From: Shimia aestuarii
Lineage (GTDB): Bacteria; Pseudomonadota; Alphaproteobacteria; Rhodobacterales; Rhodobacteraceae
NCBI RefSeq assembly: GCF_022814865.1
Contig: NZ_JAKVRD010000004.1
Coordinates: forward strand, 124,001-188,000
Reading direction: 5' to 3'
DNA: 64,000 bases
Shown: in pieces, positions 39,348 to 47,907 of the stretch
How the letters are laid out: each line of letters begins with the position of its first letter
Numbering within the stretch: the stretch's first letter is position 1
Made by a program: the position numbers and the translations under genes
The notes under the pieces: generated by a model
What the model was told of the DNA's origin: nothing
Databases searched by the model: none
The model's input: only the letters and a program-made list of their open reading frames with translations

Positions 39348-40871
39348 CTAGCTTGCCGCGGATTGATCGGCGTTCCAAGATGAACCCGGCTCGGGCATGT
39401 CCTTGATCTTCTGGCTCACGCGGGAGGAGTTCTCCAGCGCGCCGAGATAATCATCGGAAATGGAGCCGGTGACGTAGTTGCCATCGAAGCAGGAGCAATC
39501 GAACTGTGCGATGTCAGGGTTGCCTTCCTGCGCGGCCCAAATCAGGTCTTCGAGCTTCTGGTAGAACAGGGCGTCGGCGCCAAGCTCCTCGCGGATTTCC
39601 TCGATCGAGAGGCCGTTGGCGATCAATTCGTGCTTGGTCGGCATGTCGATGCCGTAGACATTGGGGTATTTCACCGGCGGCGAGGCGGAGGCGATATAGA
39701 CCTTCTTGGCCCCGGCCTCGCGGCACATCTCGACGATCTTCTTGATGGTATTGCCGCGCACGATGGAGTCGTCGATCAGAAGGACGTTCAGACCCTTGAA
39801 CTCGAGCGGGATGGCGTTGAGCTTGCGGCGGACGGATTTCTTGCGCTCGCCCTGGCCCGGCATGATGAAAGTCCGGCCCACATAGCGGTTCTTCACGAGG
39901 CCTTCGCGATAGGAGATGCCCGTCGATTTCGCGACTTCGAGGGCGACAGGGCGGGCGCTATCGGGGACGGGGATGATGCGGTCGATTTCGAGCCCGCTTT
40001 CCTTGATCTGCTCGGCAAGGGTCGTGCCCATACGCATCTGGGTCTTATAGACGGAGATGCCGTCGAGCATGGAATCGGGGCGCGCGAGGTAGACATATTC
40101 GAAGATGCAGGGCGTGAGCTTGCCTTCGACGGCCTGAAACTCGTGCATGTTGCCGTCAAGGTCGATCAGGATCGCCTCACCGGGGTGCAGGTCGCGCAGC
40201 TTCTTAAACCCGTTGATGCCAAACGCCACATCTTCGGAAGCAAAGGCGTAATCGTCGCCGTCGCCGCGCTCGTTGCGTTTGGCGACAGAGAGGGGGCGGA
40301 TGCCGTTGGGATCGCGGAAGGCGAGCATGCCGACCCCGGCGATGAGGCAGATCACGGAATAGGCGCCCTGCACCCGTTCCATTGTCATCTTCACGCCAGC
40401 AAAGATGTTGCGGATCGGATCGGCGGTGCCGTTGACCTTGATCGCATCGGAGACCTTGTCAGCCAGCACGTTCAAGAGGATTTCGGAATCGGAGGTCGTG
40501 CGCAGGTGGCGGGAATACTTGGCGGTGACCTTCTGGCGCTGTTCTTCGGTGTTGGTGATGTTGCCGTTATGGACGAGGTAGATGCCATAGGGCGCGTTGA
40601 CGAAGAACGGCTGGGCCTCGGAGGCCGAAAGCGACCCGGCGGTCGGGTAGCGGACATGGCCCATGCCGATGCGACCGGTGAGTTTCTCGGCGTCTTCGGG
40701 ATGGAACACATCCTTCACGAGGCCGTTTTCCTTGCGTTCGCGGAAGAACTCACCGGTGTAGGTCACCATACCTGAGGCGTCCTGTCCGCGATGCTGTAGC
40801 ATCAGGAGGCCATCATAAATCTCGGCGAAAACGTCGTCGTTCCGGTTGGCGATCCCCAAAATCCCGCACAT
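39348..40871 (-). CDS. purF: Amidophosphoribosyltransferase
   Basis: 507 residues. Nucleophile Cys at position 2 (MCGILGIAN), LQHRGQDASGMV, and the PRPP loop VLLIDDSIVRGNT. It makes 5-phosphoribosylamine, the first step of purine synthesis. No propeptide is seen. A possible stem in the leader covers its ribosome binding site (40877-40944). Confidence 0.97.
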   Translation of the reverse strand: MCGILGIANRNDDVFAEIYDGLLMLQHRGQDASGMVTYTGEFFRERKENGLVKDVFHPEDAEKLTGRIGMGHVRYPTAGSLSASEAQPFFVNAPYGIYLVHNGNITNTEEQRQKVTAKYSRHLRTTSDSEILLNVLADKVSDAIKVNGTADPIRNIFAGVKMTMERVQGAYSVICLIAGVGMLAFRDPNGIRPLSVAKRNERGDGDDYAFASEDVAFGINGFKKLRDLHPGEAILIDLDGNMHEFQAVEGKLTPCIFEYVYLARPDSMLDGISVYKTQMRMGTTLAEQIKESGLEIDRIIPVPDSARPVALEVAKSTGISYREGLVKNRYVGRTFIMPGQGERKKSVRRKLNAIPLEFKGLNVLLIDDSIVRGNTIKKIVEMCREAGAKKVYIASASPPVKYPNVYGIDMPTKHELIANGLSIEEIREELGADALFYQKLEDLIWAAQEGNPDIAQFDCSCFDGNYVTGSISDDYLGALENSSRVSQKIKDMPEPGSSWNADQSAAS

Positions 40872-41305
40872 GAGGTGGCTCCCGTATCCCGTTAGGTCTG
40901 TCGATGAAAGGCTGTCGGATGCGCAGTCGGATGGATCGGGAGCCGTGTTTTGACAGCTAGAGCCGTATCGCTACATGTGCCGGGGCCGGTCACCGCCACG
41001 GGGGCGGTGCAAACGGGGGCAGACATCAGGGCACGGGACAAGATGGGGCTCCGAATCCATTAGGGCGCGCTTCTTGGCCTCTCTTAAGCCGTCCCGCGCG
41101 GTATGTCACGAAAGGATCACAGTTCAGGCAAGGCGCTATGACGCAGTGTTCTTTATGGGGCACAGGGCTTTGGGGGTGTGGACCCGTGTGATGCGAAAGA
41201 GCGTCGATTGGGCGGCTTTGGGCTTGTGGGAATCGCGGGCGCTTGCAAAGAAGCGGCACGCCCGGCCGCGGTCGGGCGATTACCTGAATACTGGAGTTCC
41301 AATAC
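40872..41305. other. Intergenic region between purF and a lipoprotein gene
   Basis: 434 bases. It holds the purF leader hairpin (40877-40944) and a plus-strand promoter-like pair TTGACA (40950-40955), 16 bases, TACATG (40972-40977). I see no convincing gene; the plus frame 40975-41403 has no family pattern. Confidence 0.6.
40877..40944 (-). promoter_or_regulatory. purF: Possible leader hairpin covering the purF ribosome binding site
   Basis: GGCTCCCGTATCC (40877-40889) and GGATCGGGAGCC (40933-40944) are complementary apart from one bulged base. On the minus-strand transcript the GGGAG that precedes the purF ATG by about six bases lies in the stem. This could reduce purF translation in one RNA fold; unproven. 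Confidence 0.35.
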
Positions 41306-41632
41306 ATGATGTTTCAAAAAACCGTGCCAGCCCTGTTGGTTGGCCTCTCGCTCGTTGCGGGCTGTGTGTCGCCGGAAGTTGTTGCCTCGACGGATGTGTC
41401 TGATGAGAGCATGACCTGCGAAGAAATCCGCACGCAGCGCGCCCAGCTCGATGAGATCCGCGAGGAAGCGCGCAAGGGCAAGACGGCCTCGGGCAAGAAC
41501 GTGGCGGCGGTGCTTTTGTTCTGGCCTGCGGCAATCGGCAATTACGCCAATGCGTCCGAAGCGATCGAGGCGGCGAACGCGCGCCAGAAAGTGCTTGTCG
41601 ATCTGGCCAAGAAGAAGCGCTGCAAGCTCTGA
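41306..41632 (+). CDS. Predicted small lipoprotein
   Basis: 108 residues. Signal with lipobox LVAGC at residue 20 (SLVAGCVSPEVVAS). The mature part is helical and charged (DEIREEARKGKTASGKNVAAVLLFWPAAIGN), with a short hydrophobic stretch and a terminal KKKRCKL. ATG 41306 (ATGATG) with GGAG nine bases upstream. Function unknown. Confidence 0.72.
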   Translation: MMFQKTVPALLVGLSLVAGCVSPEVVASTDVSDESMTCEEIRTQRAQLDEIREEARKGKTASGKNVAAVLLFWPAAIGNYANASEAIEAANARQKVLVDLAKKKRCKL

Positions 41633-41657
41633 GCCTTGCCCTTCTTTGAGACATGAA

Positions 41658-41693
41658 AAAGCCCCCGGCCAGAGGCGCGGGGGCTTTGCTTTT
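41658..41693. terminator. Bidirectional terminator
   Basis: Stem AAAGCCCCC (41658-41666) / GGGGGCTTT (41679-41687), then TTTGCTTTTC on the plus side; on the minus side an A run gives a U tail for cvpA. It serves both converging genes. Confidence 0.82.
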
Positions 41694-41709
41694 CAGGTCG
41701 GCGGGGACG

Positions 41710-42264
41710 TTACTTGTCGCAGACGCCGACGAGTTCTTCGTATTGGCGGGTGATCCAGCCGAGCGCCTGTGCCGGGTCGCGCTCTTCGATTTGTTGCGTC
41801 ATGCGCGAGAAGACCGAGGCGGAGCGGCTTTCGTCGACCATCGGAATGGATTGCGTCGCGGCGATGGTCTCATAGACGAAGAAGGCGATCGCGACGAGAA
41901 GGATGCCGCGCAGCACGCCGAAGAGGAAGCCGAGGCCTTGGTCGATGCCGCCGAGCGCGGAGCGTTGGACCAGCGAAGAAAACAGTGGGGTAAAGAGCGA
42001 CACCACGACGAGCGCGGTGGCAAAGACGGCGGCGAAGGCGGCGATAATCGACAATTCGCAGCTATCGGCGAGGTATTCGCCCACCACAGGGATTTCCGTC
42101 ACCAGCGGCTCGACCTGCGGGGCGAACATGAAGGCGAGCACCGCAGCAGCGACCCAGCCGACGATGGCCATGCCTTCGCGCACCAGTCCGCGGCTATAGG
42201 CGAGAAGCGCCGAGATGATGATGACGCCTGCGACCACGCCGTCGATGATGGTGAATCCGTCCAT
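41710..42264 (-). CDS. cvpA: CvpA family protein
   Basis: 184 residues. Four hydrophobic segments and GWITRQYEEL at the C terminus fit CvpA (colicin V production protein). ATG 42264 is preferred over TTG 42270, since ACGGA then lies eight bases upstream. It is on the purF-containing side and its family is commonly a purF neighbour. Function not fully known; envelope integrity is proposed in other bacteria. Confidence 0.85.
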   Translation of the reverse strand: MDGFTIIDGVVAGVIIISALLAYSRGLVREGMAIVGWVAAAVLAFMFAPQVEPLVTEIPVVGEYLADSCELSIIAAFAAVFATALVVVSLFTPLFSSLVQRSALGGIDQGLGFLFGVLRGILLVAIAFFVYETIAATQSIPMVDESRSASVFSRMTQQIEERDPAQALGWITRQYEELVGVCDK

Positions 42265-42300
42265 GCTCAAATCCGTCTTTCAATAGGCCGCACGCGGCGA

Positions 42301-43668
42301 TCATCCGGCCCCGAACACTTCTCCGACGAAGCTGGCGAGATCCCCGATGCCGTTCAGCGTCATGCCGTCCACCTTCGGGGCCTTCCCGCCTTTCGGGGCG
42401 ATTGCGGATGAGAAACCAAGTTTTTGCGCTTCTTTCAACCTGTTTTCGGCCTGACCGACGGGTCTTAGGGCTCCTGAGAGGGAGATTTCCCCGAAAACCA
42501 CCGTATCAGCGGGCAATGCGGCGTCTTCGCGGGCCGATAGGAGGGCGGCGGCGACGGCGAGGTCGGCGGCGGGTTCGTTGATCTTCATGCCGCCCGCGAC
42601 GTTGAGATAGACATCGAGACCGGCAAAGGGGATGCCGCAGCGGGCCTCGAGCACGGCGAGGATCATCGCCAGCCGCCCGCCATCCCAGCCGACCACCGTG
42701 CGCCGGGGTTGCGAATGCGGCGAGGGCGCGACGAGGGCTTGGAGTTCGATCAGCACCGGGCGGGTGCCTTCGATCCCGGCAAAGACCACCGAGCCGGGCG
42801 AGGGTTCGCCGCGATCCGACAGGAACAGCGCGGAGGGGTTCAGGACTTCGGCGAGGCCGCCGCCCGTCATCTCGAAGACGCCGATTTCATCCGCCGGGCC
42901 AAAGCGGTTCTTCACGGCGCGCAGGATGCGGAATTGATGGCCGCGCTCGCCTTCGAAATAGAGCACGGTGTCGACCATGTGTTCGACGACGCGGGGGCCG
43001 GCGATCTGGCCCTCTTTGGTGACGTGGCCGACAAGAACCACGGCCATGCCGCGCCGTTTGGCGAAGGCGGTCAATTCATGCGCGGCGGCGCGCACCTGGC
43101 TCACGGAGCCGGGGGCGGAGCCGACACTGTCGGACCACATGGTTTGAATCGAGTCGATAATGGCGAGCGCGGGGCGCTCGGCGTCGAGCGTGGTCAGGAT
43201 ATCGCGCAGGTTGGTTTCTGCCGCAAGCTGTACCGGGGCGTTCGTCAACCCAAGGCGCTGGGCGCGCATGCGCACTTGTGCGGAGGCTTCTTCGCCGGAA
43301 ATATAGAGCGTTTTCATGCCCTTGGCGGCGAATTGAGCAGCGGCCTGTAAAAGGAGTGTCGATTTGCCGATGCCGGGGTCGCCGCCGACGAGGATCGCCG
43401 AGGCGGGCACGAGGCCGCCGCCCAGCACGCGGTCCAACTCGCCCAGTCCCGACAGGGTGCGGGGGGGCGGCGTTTCCTCGGTGCGCAAATCCGTCAGGGG
43501 GATGGTGCGGCCCTTGGCGGTGCCGAGACCGGCGGCGGAGGGACCGGCAGAGAGGGGCGTTTCCTCGACGATGGTGTTCCATTCGCCGCAGGCTTCGCAG
43601 CGGCCGGACCATTTGGTCGTGGTGTTGCCGCAGGCGGAGCAGGTGAACTGGGGTTTCGATTTGGCCAT
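42301..43668 (-). CDS. radA: DNA repair protein RadA
   Basis: 455 residues. N-terminal zinc finger FTCSACGNTTTKWSGRCEAC, Walker A VGGDPGIGKSTLL, the KNRFG motif (RAVKNRFGPADEIG), and a Lon-protease-like C terminus. RadA is a RecA-like helicase helping recombination branch migration. ATG 43668 chosen over 43686. Confidence 0.96.
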   Translation of the reverse strand: MAKSKPQFTCSACGNTTTKWSGRCEACGEWNTIVEETPLSAGPSAAGLGTAKGRTIPLTDLRTEETPPPRTLSGLGELDRVLGGGLVPASAILVGGDPGIGKSTLLLQAAAQFAAKGMKTLYISGEEASAQVRMRAQRLGLTNAPVQLAAETNLRDILTTLDAERPALAIIDSIQTMWSDSVGSAPGSVSQVRAAAHELTAFAKRRGMAVVLVGHVTKEGQIAGPRVVEHMVDTVLYFEGERGHQFRILRAVKNRFGPADEIGVFEMTGGGLAEVLNPSALFLSDRGEPSPGSVVFAGIEGTRPVLIELQALVAPSPHSQPRRTVVGWDGGRLAMILAVLEARCGIPFAGLDVYLNVAGGMKINEPAADLAVAAALLSAREDAALPADTVVFGEISLSGALRPVGQAENRLKEAQKLGFSSAIAPKGGKAPKVDGMTLNGIGDLASFVGEVFGAG

Positions 43669-43685
43669 GTTCTTGTTTTGGACCA

Positions 43686-44114
43686 CTAACGGCGGCGGGT
43701 CAAATGGCTAATCGCGATGGAGGCCAGAACGCAGGCGGTAAAGAGGTAGAGGCCCCAGCCGGTTTGCACCGTCACATGGCCCGCGCCTTTGACGATGACC
43801 ACGTAGAGCGCGATGAGGAAGACGTCGGCCATCGCCAGTTTGCCAAGGATTTCAAGGGCCGGAAGCGTCTTGCGGCGCAAGTAGCCGAATTGGATCAGGG
43901 CGAGGCCGATGGTTTTCAGGTAGGGCGCGAAGATCGCCAAGAAGGTGACGAGGAGGGCAAGGGCCGGATCGGTCTCCCAGAGGCTTTGCAGGCCGGAGAT
44001 GATCGAGATCTCGCTCAGGCCGAAGATCGGCAGGAGGCCCGCGTGGAGGAGCGGGGCGAACCATGCCACGGGAAAGAGTAGGAGCAGCGAGAGATTGGCG
44101 AGGCGTAGGAGCAT
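43686..44114 (-). CDS. PqiA/paraquat-inducible protein A-like membrane protein
   Basis: 142 residues. Four hydrophobic segments with SLWETDPALALLVTFLAIFAPYLKT, similar to one PqiA domain. It lacks the usual N-terminal zinc-ribbon cysteines. ATG 44114 chosen. Stop is 18 bases before the radA start. An 11-bp repeat array lies 77 bases upstream. Confidence 0.75.
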   Translation of the reverse strand: MLLRLANLSLLLLFPVAWFAPLLHAGLLPIFGLSEISIISGLQSLWETDPALALLVTFLAIFAPYLKTIGLALIQFGYLRRKTLPALEILGKLAMADVFLIALYVVIVKGAGHVTVQTGWGLYLFTACVLASIAISHLTRRR

Positions 44115-44190
44115 GGGAATAGAGCTACGGCGCGCGCGGGAGCCGCGCAAGGGGGAGGTTTTGGCGCGGCGCGTCAGGGGCGGAAATGCA

Positions 44191-44234
44191 ACGTCGGTAT
44201 CACGTCGGTATTGCGTCGGTATTGCGGAGGTGGG
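44191..44234. repeat. Phased 11-bp repeat array, copy 3
   Basis: ACGTCGGTATC, ACGTCGGTATT, GCGTCGGTATT, GCGGAGGTGGG. Four units of 11 bases in the same orientation as the other two, ending 76 bases upstream of the PqiA-like start. Confidence 0.85.
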
Positions 44235-44267
44235 GACGGCGGACTTCTTGCAAAATTCCGCAAAGAG

Positions 44268-44312
44268 ATTTGAGGCCTCCGGCGGGAGGTATTTGGACAG
44301 AGAAGAAGCCGG
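44268..44312. repeat. 3'-end repeat element, copy 3
   Basis: On the minus strand, downstream of mlaF: CCCCCGGCTTCTTCTCTG, TCCAAATACC, then CTCCCGCCGGAG as a small stem. The CTTCTTCTCTG...AAATAC core matches copies 1 and 2, but the long stem is replaced. Confidence 0.72.
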
Positions 44313-44332
44313 GGGCGTGGGTGGGGGACGGG

Positions 44333-45079
44333 CTAGCGCACCGCCTCAATGGGGCCTTCGGCGCTGCCGGAGATGAACTGGGTCAGGTAGGGGTCGCCGG
44401 AATTGTCCATCTCGGAGACCGGGCCTGTCCATTGGATGACGCCGTCGTGCAGCATGGCGACCTTGTCGGCAATGGCGCGCACGCTTGTCATGTCGTGGGT
44501 GATGGTCATGGCGGTGGCGCCCATCTCGACGACGATCTCGCGGATCAGGTCGTTGATGACGCCGGACATGATCGGGTCGAGGCCGGTGGTGGGCTCGTCG
44601 AAGAAGATAATCTCCGGCTCGGCAGCGATGGCGCGGGCAAGGCCGACGCGTTTTTGCATGCCCCCCGAAAGCTCGGACGGGAAGAGATCGGCCACGTCCG
44701 GCGTTAGGCCGACGCGGCGCAGTTTCTCGATGGCGATCTCGCGGGCCTCGTCCTTGGGGCGTTTGAGCGAGCCGCGCAGCAGGCGGAAGGCAACATTTTG
44801 CCAGACCGAGAGGCTATCGAAGAGGGCACCGCCCTGAAACAGCATGCCGAAGCGGGCGAGGAAGGCGTCGCGGTCGCCGAGGGTGGCGTCCTTGCCGTCG
44901 ACATTGATCGTGCCGCTATCGGGGGTGATCAGGCCGAGGACGCATTTCAGCGCCACGGACTTGCCGGTCCCGGAGCCGCCGATGATGACCATCGACTCGC
45001 CCTTGGGAATCTCGAGGTTCACTCCGCGCAAGACCTTCTTGGGGCCAAAGGATTTATGGACGTTGTCGAAGGTGATCAT
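44333..45079 (-). CDS. mlaF: Phospholipid ABC transporter ATP-binding protein
   Basis: 248 residues. Walker A GGSGTGKSVALKC, signature LSGGMQKRVGLARAI, Walker B FFDEPTTGLDPIMSG. This is the MlaF/MCE ATPase, working with MlaE in retrograde lipid transport. ATG 45079 overlaps the mlaE stop by four bases; the longer frame start lies inside mlaE. No mlaD or mlaC lies beside it. Confidence 0.92.
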   Translation of the reverse strand: MITFDNVHKSFGPKKVLRGVNLEIPKGESMVIIGGSGTGKSVALKCVLGLITPDSGTINVDGKDATLGDRDAFLARFGMLFQGGALFDSLSVWQNVAFRLLRGSLKRPKDEAREIAIEKLRRVGLTPDVADLFPSELSGGMQKRVGLARAIAAEPEIIFFDEPTTGLDPIMSGVINDLIREIVVEMGATAMTITHDMTSVRAIADKVAMLHDGVIQWTGPVSEMDNSGDPYLTQFISGSAEGPIEAVR

Positions 45080-45858
45080 GAGGCGAAGAACAGCGATGTG
45101 AGGGCGAAGTTGGCGGCGAGGATAAGGACGGCGGCGGCCTGAACGGAGGATTTCGTGGCGCGGCCCACGCCTTGCGCCCCGCGGCCCGAGTTCATGCCGT
45201 AGTAGCAGCCCATGGTGGCGGCGATAAAGCCGAAGACCGAGCCCTTGATGAGCGAAGAGATGATGTCGGAATTCTCGAGGAAGTTCCAAGTGTTGGTGAT
45301 GTAGGTCGCCGGGTTGAAACCGAGCGTGCCTGTGGCGACGAGGAAGCCGCCATAGACGCCGATGATATCGCCGACGCCAACGAGGAGTGGCACCACGAGC
45401 AGGGCTGCGAGGACGCGCGGGGCGGTCAGGTATTTCATCGGGTGGGTGGAGAGCGTCACCAATGCGTCGATCTGTTCGGTGACTTTCATCGTTGCGATTT
45501 CGGCGGCAATCGAAGAGGTCACGCGGGCGGCGACCATGAGGCCGACGAGGACGGGGCCAAGTTCGCGCACCATGCCGATGGCGACGATCTGGGGCACCAC
45601 GGCCTCGGCCGAGAAGCGCGAGCCGCCGTCATAGATCTGAAGCGCCAGCGCGGCACCTGTGAAGATCGCGGTGAGGCCGACAACAGGGAGCGAGAGCCAG
45701 CCGACGTTGAGGAGGGCTGAGGCGAACTCGCGGCCATAGAAGGGCGGGCGCAGGATATGCGACAGCGCAGAGAGCGCAAAGAGCGCGACCTGGCCGATCA
45801 TGGCCAGAAGGGCGAGCGTGGCGCGGCCCAAAGCGGCAAGGGGGGCGGTCAGGATCAT
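45076..45858 (-). CDS. mlaE: Phospholipid ABC transporter permease
   Basis: 260 residues, five to six helices. [49 protein letters not shown] and a conserved [12 protein letters not shown] are MlaE/DUF140 signatures. ATGA overlap with alr upstream and with mlaF downstream. Confidence 0.94.
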   Translation of the reverse strand: MILTAPLAALGRATLALLAMIGQVALFALSALSHILRPPFYGREFASALLNVGWLSLPVVGLTAIFTGAALALQIYDGGSRFSAEAVVPQIVAIGMVRELGPVLVGLMVAARVTSSIAAEIATMKVTEQIDALVTLSTHPMKYLTAPRVLAALLVVPLLVGVGDIIGVYGGFLVATGTLGFNPATYITNTWNFLENSDIISSLIKGSVFGFIAATMGCYYGMNSGRGAQGVGRATKSSVQAAAVLILAANFALTSLFFAS

Positions 45859-46892
45859 GACGGCAGGTAGCGGCGCGCGTAGCGACCGCCCAGAGAGGTC
45901 AGGACTTCATAGCCGATGGTGCCAGCGGCGTCGGCGATGGTGTCGACGGATTGGTGCTGCCCGAGCAGTTCCACGGTCTCGGGAATGTCGGGGGCATCGG
46001 TGATGTCGATGCCGATCAGGTCCATCGAGACGCGGCCGACGATCTTGCAGCGGTGTTCGCCGGCGTAGACATGCGCCTTGGGACCGATGGCGCGCAGGAT
46101 GCCGTCGGCATAGCCGCCCGCGATGGTGGCGATGCGTGAGGGGCGCTCGGCGGTCCAGGTGTTGCCATAGCCGACGGTTTCGCCGGGGGCGACGTCGCGG
46201 ATCTGGATGACCGGGATATGGACACCGGCCACGGGGGCGGCGTCGATGAAGGGCATGCCGCCATAGAGGCCGACGCCGGGGCGCGTGAGGTCGAAGTGAT
46301 AGTCGGGGCCGAGCAGAATCCCGCCCGTCGCAGAGAGCGAGCGCGGCACGTCGAGCCCATCCGTCATCTCGCGGAAGGTGGCGAGTTGGTGCGGGTTCAT
46401 CGGGTGTTCGGGGTCATCGGCGCAGGCGAGGTGCGACATGAGCAAGGCAGGCCCCTGTTCGAGCGCGATGTCGCGCACGGCGTCCCATTCGGCGGGTTCC
46501 ATGCCGAGGCGGTTCATGCCGGTATCGAGCTGTACCCCGAAAGGCGCGCCGGGCAGGGTCTCGAAATGGCGCAGCATCTGGTCGAGGGAGTTCAGCATCG
46601 GGGTGAGCTGCATCTCGGCGAGGATTTCGGTGTCGCCGTCCATATGGCCGGAAAAGACGCTGATCTCTGGTCCCGGACCGAGCGCGGCGCGCAGGGCGGC
46701 ACCTTCCTCGGCGACGGCGACGAAGAAACGGCGGACGCCAGCGGCCTGTAGGGCCTTGGCGACGCGATCAGCGCCGAGCCCATAGCCATTGGCCTTGACC
46801 ACGGCTGCGGTTTCGCAGGCGGAGAGGGCATCCAGCGCCTGCCAATTGGAGACGAGCGCGTCGAGGTCGATTGTCAGGGTCGCGGTAGCCAT
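45855..46892 (-). CDS. alr: Alanine racemase
   Basis: 345 residues. PLP lysine in [13 protein letters not shown] and the catalytic Tyr in [12 protein letters not shown]. It makes D-alanine for peptidoglycan. ATG 46892 chosen over the upstream frame start. Its stop overlaps mlaE, so a wall-precursor gene and a lipid transporter form one operon. Confidence 0.95.
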   Translation of the reverse strand: MATATLTIDLDALVSNWQALDALSACETAAVVKANGYGLGADRVAKALQAAGVRRFFVAVAEEGAALRAALGPGPEISVFSGHMDGDTEILAEMQLTPMLNSLDQMLRHFETLPGAPFGVQLDTGMNRLGMEPAEWDAVRDIALEQGPALLMSHLACADDPEHPMNPHQLATFREMTDGLDVPRSLSATGGILLGPDYHFDLTRPGVGLYGGMPFIDAAPVAGVHIPVIQIRDVAPGETVGYGNTWTAERPSRIATIAGGYADGILRAIGPKAHVYAGEHRCKIVGRVSMDLIGIDITDAPDIPETVELLGQHQSVDTIADAAGTIGYEVLTSLGGRYARRYLPS

Positions 46893-46923
46893 GGGCCTGT
46901 TGTTGTCGCAGTCGGGGGCAAGG

Positions 46924-47907
46924 TCAAGAGGAAAGGGGCCGCGCGGGGGGCTTCGGAGGCGCTTCGATCTTTTCCAGCAGCAGAGCGATGTGCGCCGCGG
47001 CATCTGCAATGGCCTCGGGGAGCGCGCTTTCGGGGAGGGGCGGTGTCGTGGCAGGGGTCATCGGGGCGAAAAGCGCCGTGCGGTCAGGGCACCAGCGGTC
47101 GCGGATCAAGGTGTTCTCGCGGGCCAAGAGCCGCAGGATATCGGCGCGAGGGCGGTCCGAGAGCACATCGTTGTTGGCGGTGCTGTGCCCGGTGGGGTCG
47201 GCGATCAAGGCGCGGATCAGGGCGCGACGCGTCGGGGCCGGGAGATCCGCGCGCGCGCCAAGCGCATGGCAGTAGGGCAGGGAGAGCGAGGCATTGACCT
47301 CGCCCGAGCCGAGCGCCTTTGGCGGCACGTCCTGCCAGCCGATGCGGGCGGCAAAATCGGCGACGCCGTTGGCGTCTGGGAAATCCGCGCGCTCGTAGGG
47401 GATCACGCAGAGGTTCTTGTGGCCGAAGGCGGCGTCATATTGCGCGAGGGTCGGGCTATAGAGGAGGCGGTCGATGCGGCCCTTGAGATAGGACTGAATA
47501 GTGCCGGTGACGCGGCCGTTCTTCAGGTGTTGCTTGTAGAGAGCCTCGAGGAAGTGATCCTGTCGGCGCAGGTAAGCGATCACTTGGGTGCGGGCGCAGA
47601 GGTCGGGGCCGAGGAAGCGCGCAAAGACCGGGGCGATGCCGGGGGCGAGGAACATCTCGCAGGAGAGGATCAAGGTCGCGTCAGGATGGGCCTTCAGCTC
47701 GCGGCGCAGTTCGAGAAACGCGGGGCGCGGTCGGCCCGAGAGGATCGCCTGATAGAGCCGTTGGTGGGCGATATGCTTGCGCCCGGCGCGGGCAAGGCGC
47801 AGCCCCGAGGCGGCGAGGCTCTCGGGGTGATTGTCGAGGGCGGACTGGATCGCCGTCGAGCCGGTTTTCTGCGAGCCGATATGCAGGATCAGCCGGGGGC
47901 GCGTCAT
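46924..47907 (-). CDS. Sulfotransferase-like protein
   Basis: 327 residues. The start [19 protein letters not shown] has the PAPS-binding loop ([11 protein letters not shown]). SCEMFLAP and [20 protein letters not shown] form the second part of the site (3'-phosphate binding). Acceptor unknown, possibly a surface glycan. ATG 47907 overlaps the dnaB stop by one base (TGATG). Confidence 0.75.
   Translation of the reverse strand: MTRPRLILHIGSQKTGSTAIQSALDNHPESLAASGLRLARAGRKHIAHQRLYQAILSGRPRPAFLELRRELKAHPDATLILSCEMFLAPGIAPVFARFLGPDLCARTQVIAYLRRQDHFLEALYKQHLKNGRVTGTIQSYLKGRIDRLLYSPTLAQYDAAFGHKNLCVIPYERADFPDANGVADFAARIGWQDVPPKALGSGEVNASLSLPYCHALGARADLPAPTRRALIRALIADPTGHSTANNDVLSDRPRADILRLLARENTLIRDRWCPDRTALFAPMTPATTPPLPESALPEAIADAAAHIALLLEKIEAPPKPPARPLSS

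Noticed and set aside
40950-40977. Promoter-like TTGACA-16-TACATG on the plus strand
   Set aside because: No gene or clear small RNA follows for 330 bases; may be chance.
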